Of a stretch of DNA of 64,000 nt, positions 36,480-48,093 are shown piece after piece. The DNA is from Gloeophyllum trabeum ATCC 11539 (lineage: Eukaryota; Basidiomycota; Agaricomycetes; Gloeophyllales; Gloeophyllaceae). The notes below the pieces were generated by a model, which had not been told where the DNA came from, made no database searches, and saw only the letters and a program-made list of their open reading frames with translations. Within the stretch, counting starts at the first letter, position 1. Each line of letters starts with the position of its first letter. The stretch spans positions 1-64,000 of the forward strand of contig NW_006920426.1 of the NCBI RefSeq assembly GCF_000344685.1, given 5' to 3'. Position numbers and translations under genes: made by a program.

Positions 36480-36790
36480 ACACTGCCAGAGATGGTCCGT
36501 GCGCCACCAGATAGTATAAAGAGCTGGACGAGTACGATATGATTCTTCATACTTACCTTGCGAGCGTGTCCCCTTTCACATATCCGGGGACACGGGCTAT
36601 GGGTGCTCTCCATAGCACGGCGACCTTGTCCGCAGAGGGTGCCTGTGGTTTGTATGGGCTCCGGCTCATGCACTCGCGCAATATTTCCCTGTCCTGCTTC
36701 GGCCCTCGGGCTGGGCAGGCCTTTTCCTTTGCCAATTCTCCTTCCTAACCCTAACCTTGCCACAATTCCCCTCGGCGAGCTCGCTCGCGG
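36480..36790 (-). repeat. Dispersed repeat A, copy 2
   Basis: Inverted relative to 22820-22945. Shared blocks are GGTCCGTGCGCCACCA (about 36494-36509), GAGCTGGACGAGTAC (about 36520-36535) and TCCTAACCCTAACCTTG (about 36745-36762). The copy is longer here, with a CGGGGACACGGGC stretch between. No terminal inverted repeat or target duplication was found. Confidence 0.6.
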
Positions 36791-36993
36791 CACACTCTAG
36801 ATCTGTCCGACGTCATTATCGATTACTGTATTAATCATTACAACTTTGTATTCCTCCCGCTAGCAGGTCACGCATAGTGAGGCTTCCCGCAGTGAACCCG
36901 TCACGGAATAAATATTGTAGCAAGACGTCTGTCCATGAATGTCCTCTAACAATTGTTTGTCCGCATAGCGCAAAGATCCTCATCAGGTATGGT

Positions 36994-39487
36994 TCAGGCA
37001 ATGTAACAAGCGAAACGCTTTGAATTGGGAGTCCAGCCGACTGAGCGAATGTGGCTTTAGTGACACTTGGGAACAGATGAGTGAAAATGCTCACCACACT
37101 GCCAGCAATCCAGGAGGCGGTCAGGATCGCTGTCGCCATGCTGGTCAATCGGAGTTCATCTCATTCAAGGTATCGAGGACTCACTATTTATCTTTGATTT
37201 CAAGCAGCCTGGAGTAGTTGTCTCCCCAGAATGCGACTGCGAAACTATACTCAGGGAGTGTATCCTATTTCTGGCACTGATCAGACTCACCCTTATGATT
37301 AGGTTCGTACACATCCGCCTCGTTCTGCAAACAGTACATGAACTTTAGGTGTCAGAATGGCAGAGAGCTGGTATTGGACATACGCTATACGCCGCGTCCG
37401 GGGTTATAGCACGCAGATGCGATATAGAATCGCTTGCCAATTTATACTGAGTCTTTTTCTCTCCCATTGTCGCGTTCCAGTCCCATGTTGTAATGAGCGT
37501 GATATGATACACCGAGTCTCTCCATGCAGGTGTGACGCTGGTACTGCCGTCCCCTGGGCAGGACGTGGGAGGGCTCACAAGGAAACGAAGGCCGGGAGTA
37601 AGCGTGTGGGCTTTCAAAAGGGCTGCAAGGAGCTCTGAACGACTCGCAGCCGTTTCGAAGTTGGCCTTTGGGATGAGCCGTGAAGCAAGAGCAAGATTAA
37701 CGCCGATTGCCTGTAACGGTATTCAGTCGACTCAGCCCTTATCGTGAACGAAGAACGTACCGCTGAATTGTCGCCTGCAAAAGCATTGAAGAATGTACCC
37801 CAAGTGGGAAATTCAAGCACCGTAAGGGTGGCTCCATGGATACCATCGTGCTTGATCCGCTCGCCGAATGCGATGAGCGGTGCCATAGACACGTTTGCTC
37901 GCACTGTATCCAAATTTGGAGATATGTATATGGCAGATTCGCCATTTGCAAACCCTCCCCATCCTTCATCGGCCCACTTAAGACCATTTTCAATGAGAAT
38001 TGACCACAGATCGTGTGTGAGACTGGCTTCAGGGTTAGTCCACTGCACAACATAGACCTGCAGAGTGACAGGCGGGGAAGCTAGAGTGGTGCTCTCCAAT
38101 ACTACGCCAAAGGTTCCGCCTCCACCTTCACTGTTGATTAGGATAGTCCGCAATCAAATATACTTTGGCTTACCGCCCCGCAGCGCGAAGAACAAGTCTT
38201 CATTCTGACAAGCGTTTGCGACTCTCAATTTGCCGTCTGGGGTGACTACTTTGAACTGGAGCTGGAGACGGAATCTCAGTCCACTTCCATACCGATATTT
38301 CCAGAGGCAACCTACGACGCGATCGACACCCATTCCCATCGTATTTGTCAGCGCACCATGACCACCGCCCTGTCCAGAGAATTTGAGCGTCAGTTCGCCG
38401 GCGATCTGGTGGACGTACCATCAGCCATCCACCGGATGTGCCTACGCCGGGATCACTGCCTATCCATGTACGTTAACAGACATTGTTTATGCTATCGTGA
38501 TGAACCCTTACCTCCCACGAGGGTAATGTTGTGAGCTTCTGCGAATTGGTAGGCCTCTCCCCATTGCACGCCGGCCTGGGAGACTCTTGGAACGGTGCTC
38601 GTTTCCACCAGAACGCAAGACTCACCCCCATAGTAACACCGGGGCTCGCTTTCACACATCCTTCAGGAATGAACTCGGGGTCGTATGTTATCTGACCGTC
38701 GTAAATGAGTAAGTTCGCATCCATATGGGGCTTCGCGTTGACCTACGTCTTTTAGATTATGCGTCTAGACGTGGCATCTAGGTGAATTGACTGAATATAA
38801 TTGCACCGAAGATAACTCTTACCCAGAGGCCTATTGAACCGGGCGCGCTACTGCGACCTTTGTAGTCATGCTGAAGGGACTGTCAGAATACTAGCATAGT
38901 ATCGGTTAAGAGGCACGTACACCAGTGTTCTTGACGATTAACGGCACACCAGATCTTCTCGAGTAATCGAAGGCAGCAGCGACATCCGCCGGCTTTCGCA
39001 CGTCAATCTAAGGCGGTCAGTTAGGGGATGGAATCATCTTATGTAGTGACAGGTCTGCACAAAGTGACGAGATACACTGCCCAACTGACAGGTCTGGGAA
39101 GATGAAACCGGACCTGGGTTTGTTGGGTCTTCCCAGTCCAGGAGGCATTGCTCGCCCGTCGTCTGGCACGTCTCCCACTGCGTATTGATATAACCACCAA
39201 ACGTATCGAATCGCGAAGCTGTACACGCATTGTCGGAATTATCGGAGCAGACCAGAAGTGTGCAACATACTTTCGTTCAGGTAGTTGCGCTTGATGACCT
39301 CGCAATCTGCGGATTTGAAGCTAGTGAAACAGGGTTCCGCGAAAGCAACAGCGCTATATAGTCGACCTTCGACTTTTTCGGAGAGTTCTCTCAGAAGGTC
39401 TGAAGTCAGCGGGAACTGCGTTGGCGCCGTGGTAGCAAAGGCGCCTTCGAGAAATAGGCAGCTGGCGAGTGCTGCTAAGCCAAACAT
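36994..39487 (-). CDS. Berberine-bridge-type FAD-linked oxidase, secreted
   Basis: The N-terminus is a signal peptide (FGLAALASCLFLEGAFA). The FAD-binding PCMH domain has PLIVKNTG|HDYKGRSSAPGSIG, where the histidine next to DYKGRS is the usual covalent FAD anchor. GVGTSGGWLMGGGHGALTN follows, with no cysteine for a second FAD link. The core continues with NEDLFFALRGGGGGTFGVV. The BBE C-terminal block NEADVYEPN…FWGDNYSRLLEIK is present. An apparent TAG after EIKDK is removed by splicing: introns 37130-37184 and 37041-37094 bracket a 35-nt microexon and restore KYDPDRLLDCWQC and VGWTPNSKRFACYIA. The enzyme should oxidise a small molecule outside the cell or in the secretory pathway using oxygen. 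Together with the GMC and SDR genes it suggests redox tailoring. Confidence 0.9.
37095..37129 (-). other. 35-nt microexon of the BBE-type oxidase
   Basis: With both flanking introns removed it encodes most of YDPDRLLDCWQC, a conserved segment of BBE-type enzymes. Donors (GTGAGT and GTGAGC) and acceptors (CAG) are canonical. A gene finder without it would end the protein early or add a false tail. Confidence 0.75.
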
Positions 39488-40429
39488 TGTTGGATAGTCT
39501 TGCCTTTAGCAACACATGCGTGTGGTCCTTATAATTGCGAACCGGAAGTAATTTCCGGCGTTTTCGCAGCCACTGCAACAGTGCGCGATCATCATTGTTA
39601 AGGCACCTTGTACTCGTGGTAGTATCATTACCCCCTACATTGTGGGATGCAGCGCAGTACTTGATCACACGTCGCAGCTCTGACTTCGTTTGACTCAACC
39701 TGCCTAGTTGGGTAGAATTCCGCAACCTTGATCAACCCGGAAGCATCTGAAACCAACGAAGGGGGCGATGACTTTCTCGATTATACGGTGAACGTACTAT
39801 ACACACCTGCCTAACATAGAACGAGGCGATATGACGCGGAGCCGAGAAAAGCCGCTGTCTTGTACTTGTGTCTCCTGCTCTTCACAACGGCGTTTACATC
39901 CATCTCTGGAAGATATCACCGTTGAACGGGAGCGTGCGGAGGCGTCAGATTGCGTCGGAACAAGTTTCGCAAGCAGGCCCAGAGTAGGCAATGAAGCAGT
40001 ACTGCAGAGCATGGTAAGTACCGGATGAAATACTGTATTACATAATTGCTCGCTTCGCTCGCAATTCTTCACTAGGGCAGAAGTCCGCGACAAACATGTA
40101 CAAATTCTACTCCCGGTGGCTGAGGGACCCACAAAGACCAAGGGCCAGCTATAAGTTGATACAGAGCTTTAAATATCCTCGGATTGAGCCTGGAAAGGTT
40201 CCAGAATCAATGATACCTATTTACTTGCCCTACCTATCACAAAACATGCCACGAAATACAGTAAGTTGAGCCGTATGCATGCAAGGTTGGTGTGTATGGT
40301 GCACCAGCTGTGCCACATAACAGGACAACGTGTCGCGCCACACCACGTTACGCTTCGCGAGCAACTCTGCGCGAGCGCGCATTACTAGTACATACCATTA
40401 CCATGTGAAGTAAAATAGAGCCCAAAAGT
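39488..40429. other. Intergenic, no gene seen
   Basis: It includes the promoter of the BBE-type oxidase, where ATTATAAGG on the minus strand lies about 40 bp before the ATG. No coding signal was found in the remainder. Short palindrome-rich words occur near 40340-40380 (GCGCGAGC). Confidence 0.4.
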
Positions 40430-40533
40430 TGGACAAGTAGGGGTTCGAACCCTAGACCTCACGCACCAAGAATTACATCATTTAACTGTGTAAATCATGC
40501 AAAGCGTGCGCGCTACCACTGTGCCACATGCCC
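40430..40533 (-). tRNA. tRNA-Ala (UGC) with intron
   Basis: Reading the minus strand, the 5' strand of the acceptor is GGGCATG. Box A (TGGCACAGTGG) matches the polymerase III consensus and box B is GGTTCGAACCC. The anticodon stem CACGC/GCGTG encloses loop TTTGCAT, giving anticodon TGC at 40499-40501. About 32 nt (TGATTTACACAG…) interrupt the loop just 3' of the anticodon, the normal site of eukaryotic tRNA introns. The 3' acceptor strand is CTTGTCC with discriminator A. It pairs with GGGCATG except for one T-T mismatch and one G-T pair, so the gene could be slightly degenerate. Confidence 0.75.
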
Positions 40534-40656
40534 TTGATAAGGGAAGCTCAACACTCATATATGAGAATCCTATACCGGTAATTGCCGGACACTCTTCCCC
40601 TGCACTTCTTGTACACCTTTCTCGCTGGCCATAACCTTTGGCTGCGTATCCTCCGC

Positions 40657-42656
40657 ATGAGTCTTTCATCGTTCCTTCTGACTGAGGGTCAAACTGTTAA
40701 GGAGTTCAGTCAGGCAGCACAGATCGACAAGGACCTGGATGCGATATTCCGTTCATGTGTGAGTGCTTTGGATCCCTACTAGTATGGTCTTGTTGGTTTT
40801 CTGACTGTCGGACACAAGAAGTCAACCCGTCTAATGGACATACCCTTGGCATCCCATGGAAAGGGTGAAGGCAAAAGATCGCTCGAGGGTCCTGAGCTGG
40901 CTAGCCCCAGGAAAAAGGGCAGGCATCTCGGGAAGAACAACGCAGACGCTTCCGCTCATGGTCCATCCACCCTTGCATCCAAAGCTATGAAGGTCCTTGA
41001 CCAAACCGTGGGGCTCGCGAAACCAGTCATGAGCTCGGAAAGCTGCGATGATTCGGAGGCTCCCAGGCCCCTGGATAAACGTTCGGACGGAACGGAACGT
41101 GATGACTTTGGAGATTCTGATACCGACAGCCACGATCATGCATCTCGCCTTGTTCACGAGTCTCTGAAGGGGGGAGGAGAAGGGAGAAGGTGGAGCACTC
41201 GTGGCCAGAAGCATAAATACGTCCCGGAAGATGAGACTCCCGATGCCAAAGACGCACGAACTATCTTCGTAGGGAATGTAACTGCAGACGTCGTAAAGAG
41301 TCGAGTGAGCGCTCCTCACAATGTACAACGTCTAATGGTTCTGATCTCGTTGTTGTGCAGCCACTCATGAAGCAACTGAAACGACATATTCTGGGCTTCG
41401 TGCCCGGAGCAAGGATCGAGTCTACTCGTTGCAGGTCAGTCGCTTTCCAGGCACCGACTAGCAAGCTGCCCGCTTTCGATGTCGAAGACGCAGTCGGTGG
41501 GAAGGGCAAAGGCAAACAAGAGGGCCAAAAGCAAGTAAGACAACACGAGGTCCAGCGCGCGTCATTGTGGCGAGACTCTAAAGCTTCGAAAGAAGAGGAC
41601 GAGATCACTAAAGACGAGAAAAAGTATCTAACGCCTCAGGAGAAGAAGAAAATAGCTTTCATCCACCGCGACCTGCACCCGGGTGTGGATACTGTGAATG
41701 TCTATGTCGTCTTCGCGTACCCAACCCCTCGCGCCAAAGCAGCTGAAACGATGGATCCCTTCGAGGCTGCCCGCCTGTCTGTGCAGCGTTGTAATGGGTC
41801 GGTATTCTCTGGACATACTCTTAGGGTTGATCGGGTTGGGAAAGCAAAGACAACGAATACAGGGGATAGCGCTGCAGAAGATCCAAAGACCACTCTTTTC
41901 GTCGGGAACCTCGATTTTGCTTGCAAGGAGGACGATTTGCGTGCATTTTTCGAGGCTCTCATGATCTCAGAACGGGGAGCTCCCGCCTCAGATGTTGCTG
42001 ATGTTCCCGAAGAGCTTGTCGGTAAATCGAATGCCTGGGTAACACGGATCCGGATTATAAGGGATAAAGATACGCAACTTGGCAAAGGCTTCGCGTACGT
42101 TCAATTTGCAGTGCGTTCCTTTTCTTTTCTCTAGCGTACTCTCTGAAGGTGGACGTCCCTCTAGGATCGCACATGCGTAGACGAAATCCTGGGGCTAGAT
42201 GAAACCAAACTCAAATTCGCTAAGAGAAAGCTGCGTGTTCAGCGCTGTAAAACGTCGCTAGCCAGTCATCAGCTCGTTGCTGGGTATTCAGCACGACGTG
42301 TGGGCGGTGGCAAGTCCTCTGAAACTCAGGCCCGCTCAGGTGGGATGGGTCAACGCTCCAATCTGGTACCAGCTGTTCCCAAGGGTAACCCAGCCCTTGG
42401 AGAGAAAATTGCACACCTTCCGAAGGAAGCCAGGAAGCAGGCCAAAGCATCTGATCCCGACAGGGTGGCTCGTAGGATGGCCAAGAAGAAAGCTCGCATG
42501 GCTCTAATTAACAAAGGAACCAAGCCACAGGCCACAGAGCGGGAACGTATTCGAAAGCGCCCCAAGGCGAAACCAGGGTCCGACGCTGGAAAGGAGTCCA
42601 AGAAGAGAAGGGTGAGAAGTGATAAGAGTATACTTAACAAAAATATGAAAAAGTAG
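40657..42656 (+). CDS. NOP12: Nop12/RBM34-like nucleolar RNA-binding protein
   Basis: It begins MSLSSFLLTEGQ, the characteristic opening of fungal Nop12 proteins, followed after an intron by a Lys/Ser/Asp-rich region. A first RRM starts at ARTIFVGNVTADV, split by an intron, and holds a basic insert (KGKGKQEGQKQ). A second RRM has TTLFVGNLDF (RNP2) and GKGFAYVQF (RNP1), again split by an intron (42112-42164). The C-terminus is strongly basic (ARRMAKKKARM; KRRVRSDKS), typical of nucleolar factors. In yeast Nop12 acts in 60S subunit and 5.8S/25S rRNA maturation; this is assumed here by homology. It is convergent with the beta-galactosidase gene, 60 bp apart at their 3' ends. Confidence 0.88.
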
Positions 42657-42716
42657 ATCACTCCGCTTATTTCCCTTATGTCTGAGATGCCTTGCAGCAT
42701 CTGAAATCGGCTGCTC

Positions 42717-45700
42717 TCAAATGCGCTCGAGGGGTGAATAGCCAGGGTTATTGGTAACAATGCCGCCAACACCGCCCTCGTAGATCCCATCGATGTTGAG
42801 TTCCAGCGACGGTGATACCGCCATATTCTCCATCGCCCATAATGCAACAGCCACAGTGCTGTGCTAATAATCAACACTGGGATATCTAGCATGACATGCC
42901 ACGCACTTTGTTCCCTTGTAGTTGAGGATACCTTCTTGCACGGGGAATTTTGTCTGGGGACTGCGAACGACAGTATATCAGAGTGCGTAGATGATGCAAC
43001 GTTCAAAGCGAAACTTCACCCCAGATTAGCCACCCTCTTGCCCATCATCCATCCGTTCACATAGAGGTATACCCGGTACGGTTGAGTACTGTTGTCAAAG
43101 TTGAATGAGATAGGCACGTCATAACCGCTAGGTATGCTGAGATCGAAGGTGGTGACGAAGAAGCCAACTCCTGCTGTGCCATTCGGCAGACCTTCGGTCA
43201 GATCTCTGGTTGTCCAGGACGAGATGTCGTATCCAGGAAGATGCCACCCTTGGCGTTCACCGAATAGCCCACCCTCATTCATGACTCCCCGGACTTTGTC
43301 AGGATAGCTGCATGAGAACAACCCGTCAGTCCAGCAGAGCTAATATTCCCAGCGCCTGATCATATACGGACTTGGTATATCCACCGACTTTGCCTTGTAC
43401 ACGCCATTCGCTGAAGTTACCCGTGTTCAGCTGGAAGCCTCGAACGCCGCGAGGTGATTTCGAGGCGTCTGGTGTAGCTAGTTGATAATCAGTCATGGTG
43501 ATCGCGTCCTATATATCTGTACCCACAGCCCGTCTCGTTAAGACCCATGTTGTCCTTCCATGGCAAATCAGCTGAGAACATAGAGAAGCGACTATAACGC
43601 ACTTGTACAATAGTTATGACATTGTCCTGACCAGGCAACAGAGAACCAGGCGGGAAGTGAAACTTATCGTCGGTCTCTTCCAGGATGTGCCTGTCATTTG
43701 TGGAGCTAGTAATATGCAGTGAGACCGATCCAGGAGCTTAGTGACCTTATTGTACGCACTTGCCGTAAGAGGTATTTAGAAAGAAGTTGTTCACCCAGAC
43801 GCTGGCAGCGAAAGCTGTCGTCGTAGTATGATATAAGTTTCCTCCTCAGATATGCTCAACTAATTATGTACCTTCTCCGCCATTGATTGATAGGTTTACT
43901 GACTGCTCATCGCCAGTGGCGTTGAAGTGCCCTCTCCACAGAACAATATTCTCGCAACTGACCAAACGTCAGAAACAGGCACTAGATCCGCCGATCAAAC
44001 TACTTACTATTCATAATCGCACCCATAAAGTATCCTCCCGTCTCCATAATACGGAGGGAAGGGTATATTCGTTGTTCTGTGATCAGCGAGAGTCCAGTTT
44101 GTATCCGCAAAGCCTCTAATGATTTCGGGCAAGCTATCGGCATATTTCCAGTTCGTCAAGCTTGGTACGGTGATATGTGCAGCTGTTAGGGACATCCCCA
44201 GCTGACCAACAAATCCGCCCACGGATGACAAGGACGACGCGGCTTGTACATCCGCCAGAACAGGTACGCCGTTCCAAGTAACTTCTTCCAAGCCTGGAGG
44301 CGCAATGACGATAAGTCTAACGCCGGTCTCCAAATCACCCTGTAATGCCAGAGTGGGTCCTTCTATTGTCGCGTTTCGCACCAAGTAAGGACCGCCGACC
44401 AGGATGGACGTATTCGTCCCAAACTGCCAATAGTTGGAGAACTCGCCGCTTCCAGAAATAACAGGGGACCAGAACGACCCAGCAGTGACAGTGTCAGCAA
44501 ATAGCACCAATTGCGTGCTCGAATCGTACACGGTCACAAGTCCGTTGAGACCTGGTAAGAAACTGATGGTAGTGTCCCGGCGGTTGTCGCACTGAATAGA
44601 TATCGTGGGACCTGACGCCTTCATGTTGGGAATACCGGTGAAAGCTATAGACGCCTCATGCTCCTGGCTAGAGTCACCGTACAGGAACAGGACGTCACGG
44701 CCTCCAATGACGCCGGCGTACAAGACCTGAGCTGTGGAGTACAACATCCTAGAGGACCCGAACAGGTAATCAGTCACGACTACTTTGGATTCTCGACCAC
44801 TGAGCGTGATATTTGATCCAGCCTGTGGCAATGTTAGAACGCCTGCCGACGTTTGCACATTCAGTTGGAACTCGGTCGTTGCCCTGTTCGAGTCAAGCGG
44901 TACGTGGATCAGCACTTGAACGGCGGAACAGGATGTAGCTAGCGTACGTTGAGCTTGAATTGGTCTGTCTCATGATGTAGAACCCGGCGCCACTATCGGG
45001 GTTCCTGAGGTAGACAGCGAAGGCGGCTGGGTTCGAGACTACAACAGCACCAGTACTGCTATTACCGATCCAGTCCGTCTTATAGAATTCGGAAGAGCTG
45101 CGCAGGAAGAGGCCTTGCCGCTTTAACTCGGCATACTTCTCCGTCAACGTACGGTTCTCCGCTATTGAGCTCCCATAATCATATGACGCTGCAACGAGTT
45201 ATTCCATGAGTGTTCTATTCGATAGCGTTGTCAAGCTTACTGTAAACTCCGTGGTAGGGTAAGGCACCCCAAGAAGTTCCACTCGATATTTCGGTTTCGG
45301 TCAAGAGGAGCGCGAAGTGCAAGACTGAGTATACTCACCCGTATACCATATAGAAGTTCATCAGTTTCCCGTTCGACGCCCAAAGCGCCCGGTAGAATAC
45401 CGACTCAAAGTCTGCTCCGGTCAAGACGCGGCACGCCTCGTACCCTGGGTTGGTTACATGAGCACTGAGCAACGATAAACGATAGCACCAGGAATGCACG
45501 TGTTCACACCTGGTGCAGTCGGTCCCCACGCGTCGAACGCACCACCTTGAAACTTGAAGATAGTGTAAGAGAGGGTCGGGAAAGATCAGGGAAAACGCCT
45601 ACCTCAGGGAAGTACCATGGTTGCGATGGGTTGGTGTTTTCGTGATAGTCATGCCAATTTGTTGGAAGAGCGCTCCACACTTCTGGGTTGGAGCAATCGA

Positions 45701-46962
45701 ATCCTTGTGGGTATGCATCCAGGCTTCATTAGTCGAAGGAAACATCAACCATGCTGGTCAGGAGGGCGAGCATATATCATATCGTACCCGTATATATCAA
45801 CTGCACCCTGTCGTAAGGATGCAAGTCAGGCCCTTGATGGCAAACGAAGTGTGAGGGAAAGACTCACAGTACCATTGACGAAGTTTCTCCCCTCACCGGG
45901 ATCGTTGTAAGTGAGAGGCACCACGATCGACGAGTTGTGGTAGTCGGCCTCCAGGTCCGCGAAATAGCCGGCACTACCAGGAAACCCGTACTGGGTGTAT
46001 TCGTTGTCTAGAGTAAGAGTATTTGTGAACATATACCTTACTTCGGACACTCGACGGACATATAACCTACCTATTTGTACGGCTGTTTATGAGATCCGGA
46101 CGTCAGGAGTGAGCTTCCGATACACTGAAGATCCCATTAGTTACCTATCACTGGTCCACCCTGAGTCACTTGATTCGCGGCGGTTTCGTTGATGATACCG
46201 TGTATGTAATCTTGCCAGGCTGCAGTGTAATCGCTAGCGTTGGTACGGAGCATACCAGCTACTTGCGAGGTCACCCAGTGCGCAATGCCTCCAGCCGTTG
46301 TTTCAGCATTGATATATGGGCCTTTCGGGGAGTTACTAATTTCACGGTACGATAAGACGCCGAATAATACCTGGACGCAAGACAATCCATACTCCCGCTT
46401 CCTTTGCGGCGTCGTACAGGGGCTGTAGAGCACGATAGTCATTGAAGTCGATTACTTCAGGAGATGGGTTAATCAGGCCCCAATGTGTGTAGACACTGAT
46501 AGCATTCAACCCAGCCGCCTTCACCTTCTGGAGGATATCTGGCCATAGGCTCGGCACTGGCAAGCGGAAAGTGTGGAACTCCCCGGAGCTTATATCACAG
46601 CTCAGATACAGGCATAGAAGCGAATAAGACTCTCTCAACTATAAGAAGATCCTCTGGTTGTTGAGAACGAAACTGTAGTTGTCCCATTGCACTACGTCCG
46701 TGCGACCATTGTTGGTCAGGAGCAGCTGGCTATCGCTCATGGGCGCGATCTCAGAACGCGCGATCAACTCAGAATGGGCAGAGACGAGTAGGCCGTTCTT
46801 CCAAGAGGTGATATAATTGTTTGGGTACGAGAAAGCCAGAGCGGATAACAGACACGCGAGCGTGAACCACAGACCGCGACGCGTCGTCTTTGCAGCTGCT
46901 GCTTTGCTGGACACCAGAGCGTCGTCAGCATGGTCTAAGGGCCTATACTCTGTGGAGGGCAT
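42717..46962 (-). CDS. Beta-galactosidase, glycoside hydrolase family 35
   Basis: A large gene of about 1000 residues and many short introns. The catalytic barrel has SGEFHTFRLP, WDIL-like LWPDILQKVKAAGLNAISVYTHW, VIG then LDNEYTQYG (general acid Glu within NEY) and WYFPE|FQGGAFDAWG (nucleophile Glu just before an intron). Later parts are the beta-rich domains of fungal GH35 enzymes, including FLYGDSSQEHEAS and the galactose-binding-like TTFDLSIPSGYDVPISFNFDN…YVNGWMMGK. The ending is NNPGYSPLERI at TGA 42717. Oddity: residues 25-55 carry a basic cluster and one hydrophobic span (TRRGLWFTLACLLSALAF) preceded by 35 polar residues. This looks like a type II membrane anchor rather than a cleaved signal. 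The start is the ATG at 46962; an in-frame TTG at 46986 is rejected. Confidence 0.92.
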
Positions 46963-47277
46963 ATCTAAGTCGAGGACGTCCCACAATGCCAGAAGGTGCT
47001 ACTCACGACGAACCGTCCCCTGCTCATAAATACCCAAGCAATGCTTCTCTTCGCAGCCAAAATTATCAACGTACTCTGGACGGGACGCTTTACTGTCCAT
47101 CGTGACTTGCACGGAAACCCGTTCAGCGCATGGAATATTGGAGAGACCGCTGTGAAACGAAGAAGACGCTGCGAAGGTGGCACCGGTCCGTACAGTACAT
47201 GAACGAATCAAATGACGGTCCGCGTGTAACCACTGTAACAGAAGTCCCGCGTTGTGGCTCGTGCTGCCAGTTACTTA

Positions 47278-48093
47278 CAGTCGACTCTCCCATAACCCAT
47301 AGCGGTCCGTGGACCCAGAAAGGTATGGGTTTTCGGAGACTATGGGTTACCAGGACCCCCGATAATTGGTATAAATGCCTGATCAGGTTCCGGACAAATT
47401 TTGGGACTTTAGAGCCCTCAATGGCTGATTTTTTACAGACAAATCGGCCGATTCTGGAGAACAGGCTTGATTGGTTTCCGGACATTTTGGTCAAACTTGG
47501 CCATTTCGACGCCATATTTACCCCGGCACCTGCCGGGAGAGCTAAATTTAGACGTACCCACGCCACAGCTGCCTTTTAGAGCCACTTTTTCGCTGTGATG
47601 CCTGTTTTTTTCCGGACAAAAGGTCCAAAATCGGCGATTTTCTTCCGGACAAAATGGGTCTACTTATGGGTCCTCGGGATCAGGCATTTATACTGATTAT
47701 CGGGGGTCCTGGGTTACCGGAGTGTGACATACTGTGACATTGGCGGGTAGCGTGATATGTGGCAGGGTGCGCGGCATATGCCGGATGGTCCACATCATGC
47801 TATATGTCGCCTGGTATGGGTGCCCACTGCCATAATGGTATAGTTTCTGGGTCGGAGTATCGAACAACTCCATAGAAAATGTTTTAAAAGTAGTAAATGG
47901 TGGTCGATATGGGTCTGATTGAGCTAATAATAGGATGATTTATGGACCCTCCAGAAAGGTATGGGTTATGGGGTATCAGAGAGTTATGGGTTGTCGCGAC
48001 GATTAATTAGGAACCAAATCGGTGGACGCAAAAATGTATGGGTTATTAGAGGTTATGGGTCATTGGAGGTATGGGTTAAGGGAGAGTCGACTG
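47278..48093. mobile_element. Pogo/Fot1-like non-autonomous element
   Basis: Terminal inverted repeats begin CAGTCGACTCTCCC and end GGGAGAGTCGACTG. They are flanked by TA on both sides (47276-77 and 48094-95), the mark of the Tc1/mariner/pogo superfamily. The interior is rich in TATGGGTT words (about eight between 47320 and 48080). No transposase is encoded. A hAT-like MITE has inserted into it (47352-47710), so its original length was about 449 bp. Confidence 0.75.
47352..47710. mobile_element. hAT-like MITE, 359 bp, copy A
   Basis: The TIRs start AGGACCCCCGATAAT and are about 33 bp long with two mismatches. They are flanked by perfect 8-bp duplications GGGTTACC at 47344-47351 and 47711-47718, as made by hAT transposases. 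Motif CGGACAAA or a close variant occurs at offsets 40, 85, 128, 262 and 295. A hairpin CCCGGC-ACCT-GCCGGG lies at offsets 171-186. It has no ORF of note. See copy B at 62990-63348. Confidence 0.85.

Noticed and set aside
36745..36762. Telomere-like CCTAACCCTAACC (and GGTTAGGGTTAGG at 22840)
   Set aside because: Only two units, embedded in a dispersed repeat shared by both sites. Too short for an interstitial telomere array.
42350..43006. 218-codon minus ORF over the Nop12 and beta-galactosidase 3' ends
   Set aside because: It is in the wrong frame for both. The beta-galactosidase C-terminus (YSPLERI) and the Nop12 basic tail explain the region.
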